64,000 nucleotides of DNA, taken from assembly GCF_016775705.1 (NCBI RefSeq), contig NZ_CP068760.1, positions 4,712,001 to 4,776,000 of the forward strand, given 5' to 3'. Positions 8,141-17,534 of this stretch are shown piece by piece; positions within the stretch are counted from its first letter, which is position 1, and each line of letters begins with the position of its first letter. Both the position numbers and the translations under genes were made by a program. The notes under the pieces were generated by a model. The model had not been told where the DNA came from and searched no databases. It saw only the letters and a list, made by a program, of their open reading frames with translations. Source of the DNA: Chryseobacterium cucumeris (lineage in GTDB: Bacteria; Bacteroidota; Bacteroidia; Flavobacteriales; Weeksellaceae).

Positions 8141-9502
8141 TTATGCATTTTGCACAATTCTGTACAATTTATCAGACAAACGAACTCTGAATGGCAGCGC
8201 AAAAGTAATCTGATCTCCAATGTTTGCCGTTTCACAAGGCCCTCCGTTAGCATAGATTTCAGTAATGGTAACTTCCTGCTCTCCCGTTGTAGGACCTGAG
8301 ATCAATACTTTATCACCCACTGATAAATCCTTATGTTCAATTAAAAACTGTGCAATCTTTGATTTTGAGTAGTAATGTTCTGCCTTTCCAATCAATTCTT
8401 TTTTAACAGCAATCTTTTGACGGATATTTTTTGTCTCAGCTTTTGCTAAAGGTTTATCAGTTAAATCTCCTGAGTTTTTAAATTTCAGGGCATCTGATTT
8501 TCCTTTTCTGAATACTTTATTTCCAACCTGTAATCCCTTTCTCAGTTTCACCTGTTCATCCCACGGCAAATGAATGGTCTCCAGACATTCCGTAGAACAG
8601 CAGTTTTCCATCGCAGCTTTACAATCGTCGCATTGGATAAACAACAAATGACAGGCATCATTGGCACAATTGGTATGATTATCACAAGGTTTTCCACACT
8701 GGTGGCATTGTGCAATAATATCATCTGTAATTCTCTCCCCCAGTCGGTGGTCAAATACAAAGTTTTTACCAATGAATTTACTTTTTATTCCTTCTTCTTT
8801 GATCTGTCGTGTATATTCAATGATACCTCCTTCCAATTGATAAACATTTTTGAAACCTTGGTGTTTGAAGTAAGCACTGGCTTTTTCACAACGGATTCCT
8901 CCGGTACAGTACATCAACAGGTTTTTATCTTCTTTAAAATCCTGTAGCTGTTCATTGATGATGGGTAAACTTTCTCTGAAATTTTCCACATCCGGAGTAA
9001 TGGCACCTTCAAAATGCCCTACTTCACTTTCGTAGTGATTTCTGAAATCTACAACAATGGTATTGGGATCTTCCAGCATATTATTGAATTCCTGAGCTTT
9101 TAAGTGAATTCCTTTATTGGTCACATCAAAAGTTTCGTCATTCAAACCGTCAGCAACAATTTTGTTTCTGACTTTTATGGTTAATTTTAAAAATGAGTAA
9201 TTGTCTTGGTCTACCGCTACATTCAAACGGATTCCTTTCATGAAGTCATAAACTTCGAGCGTATCACGAAAAGCCTCAAACTGATCTGCAGGAACACTCA
9301 TCTGAGCATTAATTCCTTCTGTAGCAACATAAATACGGCCAAGTGCGTCCAATGCATTCCAGGCTATAAATAGTTCGTCGCGAAATTTTTTGGGGTCTTC
9401 GATTTTGGCATACGCATAGAAAGACAAGGTAAGACGGTCTTTACCGGTTTCATCAATAAGTTGAGCTCTTTCTTCTGCGCTTAAGGTGTTATACAGTTGC
9501 AT
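8141..9502 (-). CDS. trhO: Rhodanese-type tRNA uridine(34) hydroxylase TrhO with extra C-terminal barrel
   Basis: 453 aa, longer than the roughly 330-350 aa usual for bacterial TrhO. The N-terminal acylphosphatase-like domain (about 25-110) is followed by a rhodanese domain (about 135-230) with catalytic C199 in YCTGGIRCEKA, then a cysteine-rich segment (266-306; CHQCG, CDDC, CCSTEC) that may bind zinc. Residues about 366-453 match the TrhP C-terminal barrel (GPTTG, FRVR, SDKLYRIV). TrhO hydroxylates U34 of tRNA using O2. It is the first gene of the trhO-trhP-ferredoxin run, with a TATCTTTG -7 box at 9538-9545. Confidence 0.93.
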   Translation of the reverse strand: MQLYNTLSAEERAQLIDETGKDRLTLSFYAYAKIEDPKKFRDELFIAWNALDALGRIYVATEGINAQMSVPADQFEAFRDTLEVYDFMKGIRLNVAVDQDNYSFLKLTIKVRNKIVADGLNDETFDVTNKGIHLKAQEFNNMLEDPNTIVVDFRNHYESEVGHFEGAITPDVENFRESLPIINEQLQDFKEDKNLLMYCTGGIRCEKASAYFKHQGFKNVYQLEGGIIEYTRQIKEEGIKSKFIGKNFVFDHRLGERITDDIIAQCHQCGKPCDNHTNCANDACHLLFIQCDDCKAAMENCCSTECLETIHLPWDEQVKLRKGLQVGNKVFRKGKSDALKFKNSGDLTDKPLAKAETKNIRQKIAVKKELIGKAEHYYSKSKIAQFLIEHKDLSVGDKVLISGPTTGEQEVTITEIYANGGPCETANIGDQITFALPFRVRLSDKLYRIVQNA

Positions 9503-9842
9503 GCTATAAACGTTTTAAGTGAGAATAAAAATTTTTGCAAAGATAATCATTTTAGAATTAAGTATATTTATAACACCAATCACGAACAATAATCAGTAAC
9601 CTGCCAGCAATGAAAATCAGATCACTATCTATGATAAGTCTGCCATATTTTCTTTAATTTTTTTTTAAGTTTTGTTAACTGTGGCATTAACAATTATGAC
9701 ATAAGGCACAAAATCATATAATAGCCGTTAAATTTTAGTTAAAATTGAAACATAGCATACTAATTGCTTACTTATTTAACATTAAATTTGTTTACTCAAA
9801 AACATAAAAAGAAAATTAATTAATAAACAAGAAAGATATACA
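9503..9842. promoter_or_regulatory. Divergent regulatory region trhO / degP-like
   Basis: 340 bp without a gene. On the minus strand TATCTTTG (9538-9545) is a -7 box for trhO. On the plus strand TTG (9764) with TAAATTTG (9783-9790, spacer 16) is a candidate promoter for the protease. It also holds TTAA-centred hexamers, including GTTAAA at 9727 and 9738, exactly 11 bp apart. No RNA gene or ORF is seen. Confidence 0.55.
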
Positions 9843-11369
9843 ATGAAGAGTACTTTAAAAAAACTATTACCATTTGCAGTAGTTGGAGTCCTTTCCGGAG
9901 CTACTACCGTTGGAGCTTTACAATATTTCGGACACGGCTCCAACAATGGAGATCAATCTTATTTCACAACAGCAGCACCCAATACTTCATTCGCAGGAAT
10001 GAATACGGGAGCAGTAGGTGATGATTTTGTAAAGGCGGCTAAAACAACCGTTCCCGCTGTAGTAACTATTAAAAATTATCAAAGCAGAACATCAAGCAGA
10101 GCTTCAGAGCAGGATTTGTTTGACTTTTTCTTCGGAGATCCTTTCGGGGGAAGAGGCCAGCAGAGACAAAAGCAGCAGGTTCCTGATAATATGCCATCGG
10201 GAATGGGTTCAGGGGTAATCATCTCTCCGGACGGTTATATCATTTCCAACAACCACGTGGTAGCAGGTGCTAATAAGCTGGAGGTCGTACTAAGCAACAA
10301 GAAATCATATATTGCAACATTGGTTGGAACAGACCCTAATACAGATATCTCTTTATTAAAGATTGAAGAAAAAGGGCTTCCTTATCTGAATTTTGCGAAT
10401 TCTGACAATATTGACGTAGGGCAATGGGTTCTTGCAGTAGGAAATCCACTAGGATTAAACTCTACGGTAACAGCAGGTATTGTTTCTGCTAAAGGAAGAG
10501 GTATCGGAATCCTGGGAAGCCAGGGAAAAGCTGCTAATCCTATTGAAAGTTTCATCCAGACGGATGCTGCCATTAACCCGGGTAACTCAGGAGGTGCTTT
10601 GGTAAATACCAATGGAGAACTGATCGGGATCAATTCTGCGATTCAGTCTACCACAGGATATTACCAGGGATACGGATTTGCCGTTCCTTCTAACCTGGCG
10701 AGAAAAATTGTTGAGGATATCAAGAAATTCGGAATTGTACAGAGAGGATTCCTTGGAGTTCAGTCTTTAGATCTTTCAAATGATCAGTTAGTAGCATCTT
10801 ACAACAAGCAGTTTAAAACAAATCTAAAAGTAGGATCAGGAATCTATATTACAGGATTTGGTGAAAACAGTGGTGCTGAAGATGCAGGATTGAAAAAAGG
10901 AGACGTTATCACCAAAGTAGACAACTACGATATTACAGACTTTGCTGATCTTTCCATGTCTATCGGAAGCAAGCGTCCTGGTGACAAAGTTCAGGTAACC
11001 TACTCAAGAAATGGTAAAGAAGGAACTACTTCGGTAACACTTAGAGACCAGAAAGGAGGAACTTCAACCAGAACGAAAGCCGATCTTAGCGTAACAGAAA
11101 AAATCGGATCTGAATTCGACCCTCTTACGGAGCGTTTTAAAACAGAATACGGACTGAACAGTGGTGTAGTAGCTAAAAACGTTTCTGAGGGCAGTGAAAT
11201 GGCTAAAATCGGAATTGTAGATAACTATATCATCATCGAGGTAAACGGCAAACCGGTCAATTCACAGAAAGATGTAGAAAAGATCCTTGAGAAATATCAG
11301 GGGAATGTACAGGTGAAATTCGTGGATGATTACGGAAGAATTTATACCAAAGGATTCAAAATGCCTTAA
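9843..11369 (+). CDS. Do/DegP-like periplasmic serine protease (HtrA family)
   Basis: 508 aa, normal for a two-PDZ HtrA. An N-terminal signal/anchor (residues 4-27) leads to a trypsin-like domain with H138 (SNNHVVAGAN), D168 (NTDISLLK) and S249 (NPGNSGGAL). PDZ1 covers about 295-390 and PDZ2 about 415-508. Such proteases degrade or refold misfolded envelope proteins. It is a single gene with its own promoter region and a terminator after the stop. No unusual features. Confidence 0.97.
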   Translation: MKSTLKKLLPFAVVGVLSGATTVGALQYFGHGSNNGDQSYFTTAAPNTSFAGMNTGAVGDDFVKAAKTTVPAVVTIKNYQSRTSSRASEQDLFDFFFGDPFGGRGQQRQKQQVPDNMPSGMGSGVIISPDGYIISNNHVVAGANKLEVVLSNKKSYIATLVGTDPNTDISLLKIEEKGLPYLNFANSDNIDVGQWVLAVGNPLGLNSTVTAGIVSAKGRGIGILGSQGKAANPIESFIQTDAAINPGNSGGALVNTNGELIGINSAIQSTTGYYQGYGFAVPSNLARKIVEDIKKFGIVQRGFLGVQSLDLSNDQLVASYNKQFKTNLKVGSGIYITGFGENSGAEDAGLKKGDVITKVDNYDITDFADLSMSIGSKRPGDKVQVTYSRNGKEGTTSVTLRDQKGGTSTRTKADLSVTEKIGSEFDPLTERFKTEYGLNSGVVAKNVSEGSEMAKIGIVDNYIIIEVNGKPVNSQKDVEKILEKYQGNVQVKFVDDYGRIYTKGFKMP

Positions 11370-11400
11370 TTGAATTTTTTTGATTTCACATTAAAAAGTT

Positions 11401-11430
11401 AACCATTCTTGCTTAAGAATGGTTTTTTTT
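11401..11430 (+). terminator. Intrinsic terminator after the DegP-like gene
   Basis: Stem AACCATTCTT / AAGAATGGTT with a four-base loop, then eight T. Confidence 0.92.
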
Positions 11431-11508
11431 GAAAAAAAGTTAACTAAGCTCAATGCAGAAACTAACACAAGCCATATAAAACACTGATTAACACACTTCT
11501 ATTTTTTA

Positions 11509-11516
11509 TATATTTG
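11509..11516 (+). promoter_or_regulatory. -7 box TATATTTG for the GNAT gene
   Basis: A TAnnTTTG match 15 nt before the preferred ATG at 11532. A TTG in frame at 11514 lies inside this box and is therefore an unlikely start. Confidence 0.5.
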
Positions 11517-11531
11517 AAAAAACAAAAATGC

Positions 11532-12101
11532 ATGAAAAAAGCTACCTATGAGGATAGAGAAAAAGTCGTTACTATTTTATGCCAGTCTTTCACAAATGTT
11601 CTTATTCCTAATTCTATCAATTTTGTCATAAAGAATTCTGGCAACAGATATAAGAGATTGAGAGCATTAATGGAATTTCAATTTGATTTATCACTGCTAA
11701 ATGGAAGCATATTTCTCAGCGACGATCACAAAGCATGCATTTTATACTTAGAAAAATCCCAAATCAGTTTAAAAAAAATCTGGCTTGAAATAAAATTGCT
11801 GTTCAATTGTATTGGAATTGAAAATATCTTTAAAGTTTTACAACGAGAAAAACTCTTAGTAAAATTTCATCCGGAAGAAAAATTTGTTCATTTATGGTTA
11901 ATGGCTGTAGTTCCTGGTGAACAGGGCAAAGGAATTGGAACAAGACTTTTAAAAGAATCTATGAGTAAATATGAGAACGAACTCATATATGTTGAAACAA
12001 CAACATTAGAAAACAGAACCTTCTACCAACAAAATGGATTTACCATTTTCCATGAAACCTTTGAGCTGGATTATCCTCTTTATTTTTTGAAATATGTTTA
12101 A
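11532..12101 (+). CDS. GNAT-family N-acetyltransferase
   Basis: 189 aa from the ATG at 11532 (MKKATYEDREKV); an in-frame TTG 18 nt upstream falls in the promoter box. The acetyl-CoA-binding motif is LMAVVPGEQGKGIGTRLLKE, with the R/QxxGxG/A loop, and a final motif ENRTFYQQNGFTIF typical of the fold. The substrate is unknown. It is AT-richer in codon use than its neighbours and flanked by terminators, so it is monocistronic. Recent acquisition is possible but not shown. Confidence 0.88.
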   Translation: MKKATYEDREKVVTILCQSFTNVLIPNSINFVIKNSGNRYKRLRALMEFQFDLSLLNGSIFLSDDHKACILYLEKSQISLKKIWLEIKLLFNCIGIENIFKVLQREKLLVKFHPEEKFVHLWLMAVVPGEQGKGIGTRLLKESMSKYENELIYVETTTLENRTFYQQNGFTIFHETFELDYPLYFLKYV

Positions 12102-12130
12102 TACGGAAATCTACTAACTCTTTTCAACAA

Positions 12131-12160
12131 AAAACGCTGCAGAATCTGCAGCGTTTTTTT
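12131..12160. terminator. Bidirectional terminator
   Basis: Perfect stem AACGCTGCAG / CTGCAGCGTT (12133-12155) with loop AAT, flanked by A- and T-tracts, between convergent genes. Confidence 0.93.
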
Positions 12161-12166
12161 TATTAT

Positions 12167-12622
12167 TTATTTAGACTTATTCATTTTGTCAGCGATACTT
12201 TTCTTTTTATTTCTTTCATAGATCACTTCTACAATCTTCCCTCCAATCCAGGAAAACGGAAAGAACGTAAGGAAAATGGAGATCTTATAAAACGTAGGAT
12301 GATAGGGAAAAATAATAACATCCAACATGGCAATAAAAAGCATAATAAAGCCAATCAGAATAGCATAGGCTACTTTAGCATATTTAACAATGATAGCGGT
12401 TGCCACTCCCCCAATAGTAGTTCCTAATCCGGAAATAAATAAAAGGAAGCCGAAAAACGCCTTATCATCTTTCATACTGAAAAGAAACCTTTGCCAGTGC
12501 TCAAACGGAGCAAAAGCCTCAAAAGTTACCCATTGCGGAAAAGCCCTTATACCAAGAGTAATAATAAGCCCTGCAATACCAAGACCTATCAGAACCGCAA
12601 CTGTATTTCTTATAAAATTCAT
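12167..12622 (-). CDS. Uncharacterised four-TM membrane protein
   Basis: 151 aa. Four hydrophobic segments at about 6-26, 56-80, 85-110 and 113-133, with a short basic tail (NKKKSIADKMNKSK). No catalytic motif. Its ATG shares one base with the stop of the RidA gene (TAATG), so the two are translated together. Function unknown; the coupling to RidA does not identify it. Confidence 0.8.
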   Translation of the reverse strand: MNFIRNTVAVLIGLGIAGLIITLGIRAFPQWVTFEAFAPFEHWQRFLFSMKDDKAFFGFLLFISGLGTTIGGVATAIIVKYAKVAYAILIGFIMLFIAMLDVIIFPYHPTFYKISIFLTFFPFSWIGGKIVEVIYERNKKKSIADKMNKSK

Positions 12623-13002
12623 TAATCCTGATGTGCAATCATAGAAATTTCGATATCCACATTTTTAGGCAAACATGAAACCTGTACTGTTTCACGAGCT
12701 GGATAGCTTTCTGAATCTAAGTAAGATGCATAGATATCATTCATTACAGCAAAATCATCCATACTTTTAAGGAAGATGGTAGCTTTTACAACGTTTTTGA
12801 AAGTCATGCCGGCTTCAGTAAGAATCGCTTCAAGGTTTTTCATTACCTGGTGCGTTTCCTTTTCAATACCTTCTACCAATTTACCAGTTGCAGGATCTAC
12901 AGGAATCTGTCCGGAGATATACAAAACTCCGTTGGCCATATTAGCTTGTGAATAAGGTCCGATCGCTGCAGGTGCATTAACTGTGTTGATTATTTGTTTC
13001 AT
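12622..13002 (-). CDS. RidA-family enamine/imine deaminase
   Basis: 126 aa, full length. It hydrolyses reactive 2-aminoacrylate-type enamines formed by PLP enzymes. Motifs: PAAIGPYSQA near the start, LYISGQIPVDPATGKLV, and the arginine in the conserved SYPARETVQV segment that binds the carboxylate, followed by LPKNVDIEI. It is the upstream gene of a two-gene operon with a membrane protein. Confidence 0.95.
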   Translation of the reverse strand: MKQIINTVNAPAAIGPYSQANMANGVLYISGQIPVDPATGKLVEGIEKETHQVMKNLEAILTEAGMTFKNVVKATIFLKSMDDFAVMNDIYASYLDSESYPARETVQVSCLPKNVDIEISMIAHQD

Positions 13003-13146
13003 AACGGATATTTATTTTTTTCTATGGTTATATGCAATCACTATCTGCAATATTCGTTGGTATTTGAATTCTGCCAACAGTGATTTTCATTAGAATTTAT
13101 TTTGCTTGCAAATATAAAATTTATATTGTCAAATGCCAATCTGATA

Positions 13147-15732
13147 TTAGAAAGGTGCATTAGGCTGGGTAAAGCTTCTGTCTTTGTACTTCAAGGCATC
13201 ACTTAAGATATTGGCTTTGATACCGATAAAGAAGTCATACACTTTATATTGTCCGAAAGGAACCCAGTTGAAATTGATCGTAAAGCTTCGCTGATCTCTT
13301 GAAAAACCAATTCTTGTATATGCCAATTCTTTGGTCACCATATCATAATGGGTACTTCCGTTGATATTCCAGTATGGAGTCAGTTTGATGCTACCATCCA
13401 ATCCAATGGATGCAATTTTATTACCAAATCTGCTTAATCCTTTGGAATAAGCGTAATTGGCGCTGACATTTAAAGTCCAGGCCTGATCAAAGTGAGCATA
13501 ATGATCATCATCAAAATAATAATTTTCATTACGGATTTCTCCCTTCGAGGAATATTTTTTGGCATAATCTGTTTTTTCTCCAAAGATCTCGCTGCTTAAA
13601 GGATATGATAACTGAACATTGAATCCCTGTACACTGAAGTGTCCGAACTGTTCTGTTCTTATTCCGGTATCCTGTCCCGGTAAAAACTCAATTTTATAAG
13701 GTTCCAGTGCAAGACTGGTATTTACCGTTAACTTATTATTGAAAAATGAAGACTGTCCGTTGATGGAGAACACAGACCAAGGGTGATCTTTAGCGGCAAA
13801 GTTGTAGCTTCCTGCAAGGTTTAAAGATTCAAAAATTTTGATTTTCTTCACCCCTGTAGAATCACTCTTAGATTTTACTTTCATCTCGATATTGTTACCG
13901 ATATTAAAACCCAAAGCTCCCTGCATACCGCTTGACGGGCTTCCGATAATTCCTTTTTCAAAAATAGAATATGGCGTCAACGCTCCGTTTGCATTATAAT
14001 AGTTTCTGTAATATCCGAAATTAGGACTTGAAAAATCCGGGGAATAAGTAAAGCTTACACTCGGGGTCATCATATGTCTTACGGCTTCCACAGCAGATCC
14101 TTTTTTGAATTTCATCATCCCGAAAAGTGTGGTCTGAAGACTGGCAGAAGTAGAGAAAGTAGAGTATCCTGTAAAGTTTTTATTGATTTCATCAACAGTT
14201 ACATTCTTTACCGGATCATAATACCTGTTCAGTGTTTTTGTTGTCAGGGCATTGTCAATATTCGCACTTAAACTGAAAGTAAAATATTTCGCCAAAGTTG
14301 TATTGGTAGCCAATGCGATATTATTTTTAAGGCCGGTCTGCATTTTATCCCACATTTCTTTTTTAAACAACTCATTTTCCTGAGTATTCACGAAATTGGT
14401 AAGGTTGAAACCGGTATTCACTGTAATATTTTCAAGCAATCCCTGTCTGATTCCTGTTCTTGATTTAAATAAATAAAACTGGTTGATTGCCACGTTCATC
14501 TGCGGAAGACGAAGGTCTGCCAATCCTGTCGCAAAGTTCTGGGAATATGAAGCAGTTCCTGTAATCGTCATCGGCAGTTTCAGGAATCTTTTGGTAAGGG
14601 TTACCGTAGAGTTTTGCTGAGTATTCAATACATTCTGGTTGAAAATGTAATTGTTGTTAAGCGGGTTGTTATAAAACTTGGTACTTACAATATCAACAGA
14701 AGCACTGAATGTAAGGAAAGGATTGGCTTTGGAATCCTGCGAGTGTGTCCAGTTGATTCTGTAGGTACTGTTTTTAGTATAATCGTCCAGACCTTTGATT
14801 CCTCTCACCATTGTACCGATATCTGCCGTAAAGTTTCCGGAGTAACGGTATTTCTTCTGGTAATTCACCTGCGGACGTAAATTCCAGCTTCCTTTTGTAT
14901 AAATATCTGCTAAAACCTTAAGGTCAAAGTGTTCTCCGATCGGTTGATAATATCCAATTCCGTTCAGGAAGAAACCTACATCTTCTCTTTCCCCGAAACT
15001 TGGAATCAGAATACCCGCAGCTCTTTTATCTGAGAATGGTAAAATAGCGAATGGAAGATAAAGCGGTGTAGGAACCTGTTCGATAAACATCTGAATAGGA
15101 CCTGTCACGATTTGGGATTTTGTTTTGGTTTTAATCAGCTTAATATTATAAGCTCTCATAAAATAATCCGCTGCCGTATCTTTTTTCTTGATAAAATAAT
15201 CATCCGTTGTATAATCTGCTTTTCTCATTGCAAATACGGAATCATTATATTTTTTGGTTTTCTGTGCTATAATTACCCCTTCACTTTCTTCTGTTCTTGC
15301 ATTGAAGGCAATGGCCTGTTTTGTTTTTGTATTATAGCTGAATTCGTTGGTTTCGTATTTTTTTCCGGCCTGCGTAGTGATTACAGGCTCCACAATCTTG
15401 CCCAAAGAGTCTTGTTTTCCTCTTGCATAGATCAGATTTTTATTATCATCAATAGAGATATAATCTGCATCAATCTGCATATCCTGATACTTTACCTGAG
15501 CATTTTTGTTCAGGAATGTCATTTTTTTCGGAACGTCTCTTCTCTGATCATCCGCTTTTGTACGGAGAACATCATTGAGGGTTTCTTTTTTTACAACTAT
15601 GGTATCCTTTTTGGAAATAGTATCATTAACCGCATTTTTAGGCAATTTTTCAGGAGTTTTCTGTGCTAAAAAATTGTTAAAAATTAGGATAATTAAAATT
15701 TGTAATATATTTTTGAAGACGGTTTTGGCCAA
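13147..15732 (-). CDS. lptD: LptD-like outer-membrane LPS-assembly protein
   Basis: 861 aa. A signal peptide (to LAQ, residue 24) is followed by an OstA/LptA-like beta-jellyroll region (about 70-200; YQDMQIDADYISID) and a large beta-barrel rich in aromatic alternation. This is the Bacteroidota form of LptD, which inserts lipopolysaccharide into the outer leaflet. The start is a TTG at 15732: it gives a proper signal peptide and no ATG is available nearby. A TAATTTTG -7 box lies on the minus strand at 15756-15763. It diverges from the amidase gene with only 53 bp between. Confidence 0.9.
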   Translation of the reverse strand: MAKTVFKNILQILIILIFNNFLAQKTPEKLPKNAVNDTISKKDTIVVKKETLNDVLRTKADDQRRDVPKKMTFLNKNAQVKYQDMQIDADYISIDDNKNLIYARGKQDSLGKIVEPVITTQAGKKYETNEFSYNTKTKQAIAFNARTEESEGVIIAQKTKKYNDSVFAMRKADYTTDDYFIKKKDTAADYFMRAYNIKLIKTKTKSQIVTGPIQMFIEQVPTPLYLPFAILPFSDKRAAGILIPSFGEREDVGFFLNGIGYYQPIGEHFDLKVLADIYTKGSWNLRPQVNYQKKYRYSGNFTADIGTMVRGIKGLDDYTKNSTYRINWTHSQDSKANPFLTFSASVDIVSTKFYNNPLNNNYIFNQNVLNTQQNSTVTLTKRFLKLPMTITGTASYSQNFATGLADLRLPQMNVAINQFYLFKSRTGIRQGLLENITVNTGFNLTNFVNTQENELFKKEMWDKMQTGLKNNIALATNTTLAKYFTFSLSANIDNALTTKTLNRYYDPVKNVTVDEINKNFTGYSTFSTSASLQTTLFGMMKFKKGSAVEAVRHMMTPSVSFTYSPDFSSPNFGYYRNYYNANGALTPYSIFEKGIIGSPSSGMQGALGFNIGNNIEMKVKSKSDSTGVKKIKIFESLNLAGSYNFAAKDHPWSVFSINGQSSFFNNKLTVNTSLALEPYKIEFLPGQDTGIRTEQFGHFSVQGFNVQLSYPLSSEIFGEKTDYAKKYSSKGEIRNENYYFDDDHYAHFDQAWTLNVSANYAYSKGLSRFGNKIASIGLDGSIKLTPYWNINGSTHYDMVTKELAYTRIGFSRDQRSFTINFNWVPFGQYKVYDFFIGIKANILSDALKYKDRSFTQPNAPF

Positions 15733-15755
15733 TTTTATACTATATAATTAAGGCC

Positions 15756-15763
15756 CAAAATTA
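15756..15763 (-). promoter_or_regulatory. -7 box TAATTTTG for lptD
   Basis: A minus-strand TAnnTTTG match 23 nt upstream of the TTG start. The -33 element is not clear. Confidence 0.4.
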
Positions 15764-15785
15764 ATATAATTTTTATAACTGTAAG

Positions 15786-17072
15786 ATGCACAAACAAAAT
15801 TTTAAAATAATTTTATCATTTCTCCTTATCCTTATCAGCAACTTTATTTTCTCCCAGAAGAAGTTTACTATCGTTCTGGATGCTGGACACGGAGGAAGTG
15901 ATCATGGAGCCAACAGGACCTATTCCGACATCGGAAGAATCGCAGAAAAAGACATTACACTTGCCATTACGTTAAAAGTGGGTGCCATGTTAGAAAAAAA
16001 CAGAGATTTTAAGGTAATCTATACCCGTAAAATAGACGAGTATCCGTCTCTGTCTGACAGAACCAATCTGGCCAACAGAAGCAAAGCAGACCTTTTTATA
16101 TCCATTCACTGTAACTCTTCCCAGAGACCTACAGCGTACGGAACAGAAACGTATGTGCAGGGACCCAACCAGAATAATGAAAACCTGGAAGTAGCCAAAA
16201 GAGAAAATGACGTAATTTTCCTTGATGAAAAAGATAAGCAGATCTTTGGTTCTTATAATCCGGACTCACCGGAATCATTAATTGCCCTGAAACTTCAGCA
16301 AAGTAAATATCTGGAATCAAGTCTTCTTTTGGGAGGATTGGTAGAAGATAACTTTGTGAATAAAGATAAAAGATCTTCAAGAGGTGTATTTCAGAAAAAC
16401 CTTCACGTTCTCCGTATGAATGCCATGCCATCTGTACTGATAGAAACCGGGTTCATCAATCACCCTGAAGAAAGTCACTACATCGCTTCAGATAAAGGGC
16501 AGACTGAAATTGCAGAAAGTATATACAATGCCATAATTGATTATAAAAAGGCGATTGACAGAAAATCCGGTGGTTCTATTGCAACAAGAAAGCCAGAGCC
16601 GGAAAAACCTGCAGAGGTTCCTTTGAAAAATGATTTCAGAATTCTATTAATGAGTTCTCCTACGAAATACAATGAAAATGATCCTGCCCTGAAAGGCCTG
16701 AACTATATTCTTACGCTTAAAGAAAACGGGCAGTACAAATATTACTATGCTGTCACCAATATGGCTTCGGTAAAAGATATTAATCTTAAAACAGCAAAGG
16801 ATGCCGGCTTCAGAAATGCATTTGCCGTAGGATTTATGCCTAATCAGAGAATCAGCATGGGATATTATACGATTGAAGTGTATGCAGGCGATAAACTGAA
16901 CGGGAATTCTTATATCCTCCAGAATTTAAAAGATGTGGAACGAAATAAGGACAACGGTGTATTCTACTACACGTATGGAAAAGTATACACATTGGAAGAT
17001 GCTGTAAAACTTCAGAAGGAACTTGAAGCTAAAGGTATCAAAAATACCGTGATACAAAAGGTCTACAGATAA
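15786..17072 (+). CDS. N-acetylmuramoyl-L-alanine amidase (Amidase_3)
   Basis: 428 aa. A signal peptide (residues 1-23, ending IFSQ) precedes an Amidase_3 zinc domain: H35 in VLDAGHGGSDHGA, E54 in GRIAEKDITL, H108 in FISIHCNSS, and catalytic E220 in VLIETGFINH. It cleaves the amide bond between N-acetylmuramate and the stem peptide. A C-terminal region (about 280-428) ends with a SPOR-like unit (YTYGKVYTLEDAVKLQKEL) that could bind denuded glycan. It is divergent from lptD. Confidence 0.95.
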   Translation: MHKQNFKIILSFLLILISNFIFSQKKFTIVLDAGHGGSDHGANRTYSDIGRIAEKDITLAITLKVGAMLEKNRDFKVIYTRKIDEYPSLSDRTNLANRSKADLFISIHCNSSQRPTAYGTETYVQGPNQNNENLEVAKRENDVIFLDEKDKQIFGSYNPDSPESLIALKLQQSKYLESSLLLGGLVEDNFVNKDKRSSRGVFQKNLHVLRMNAMPSVLIETGFINHPEESHYIASDKGQTEIAESIYNAIIDYKKAIDRKSGGSIATRKPEPEKPAEVPLKNDFRILLMSSPTKYNENDPALKGLNYILTLKENGQYKYYYAVTNMASVKDINLKTAKDAGFRNAFAVGFMPNQRISMGYYTIEVYAGDKLNGNSYILQNLKDVERNKDNGVFYYTYGKVYTLEDAVKLQKELEAKGIKNTVIQKVYR

Positions 17073-17088
17073 ATCAAAAAAAATAATT

Positions 17089-17118
17089 TTGAAGTTTAAA
17101 AGTTAATTCCTACTTTTG
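17089..17118 (+). promoter_or_regulatory. tRNA promoter TTG-N19-TACTTTTG
   Basis: TTG at 17089-17091 and TACTTTTG at 17111-17118 with an ideal 19-nt spacer; the tRNA begins 15 nt later. One of the clearest Bacteroidota promoters in the window. Confidence 0.85.
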
Positions 17119-17132
17119 CAACCTCAAAATTT

Positions 17133-17204
17133 GGCCTATTCGTCTAGTGGTCAGGACTCAAGATTTTCATTCTTGCAACAGGGGTTCGATTCCCCTATAG
17201 GCTA
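17133..17204 (+). tRNA. tRNA-Glu (TTC), variant sequence
   Basis: 72 nt without encoded CCA. Acceptor GGCCTAT/ATAGGCT, anticodon arm CAAGA-TTTTCAT-TCTTG with TTC, and T arm AGGGG-TTCGATT-CCCCT. The first acceptor pair is G1-U72 and the discriminator is A. It differs from the three copies at 20965-21325 in acceptor and anticodon stems. Confidence 0.95.
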
Positions 17205-17534
17205 CTAAACTACACCACTCAATCCCTGATCAATACAAGGTTCAGGGATTTTTTTATTCCAAAAGTCAACGGAATCTCCACGGATTTTAAAAGAACTCTC
17301 ATACACGCTTTGTACAGGGCGAATTTCGAAAATCTTTTTTGTTCGCTAAAATTTTTCTTTCCTTTTGTTATCTTTGTATTTATTGAAGTTAATTCGAAAA
17401 TATCTTGCTCTCAGGGCTGAAAGCCCCTTGAATTTGCTTCTTTTGTTTGAAAAGGAGCTTTTTGAGAAATACAAAAACAGGCTCAAAACAAGCCTGTTCT
17501 GTTTATAAAATTTATTTTTAACTTTTTTAATTAT
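17205..17534. other. 330-bp gene-free region between tRNA-Glu and the immunity gene
   Basis: It begins with a hairpin, AATCCCTGA / TCAGGGATT plus T-tract (17220-17255), that terminates the tRNA. A TATCTTTG box (17369-17376, plus strand) has no gene behind it, but GGGCTGAAAGCCC (17418-17430) is a possible small-RNA hairpin. The stem ACAGGCT / AGCCTGT (17477-17497) with minus-strand T-tract terminates the immunity gene. No recombinase remnant was found. Confidence 0.5.
17473..17497 (-). terminator. Terminator of the toxin-immunity operon
   Basis: Minus-strand stem ACAGGCT / AGCCTGT with loop TGTTTTG, then a T-run. Confidence 0.8.

Noticed and set aside
15112-15669. 185-aa Cys/Phe-rich plus-strand ORF inside lptD
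   Set aside because: Shadow of a confidently coding minus-strand gene; low-complexity hydrophobic composition.
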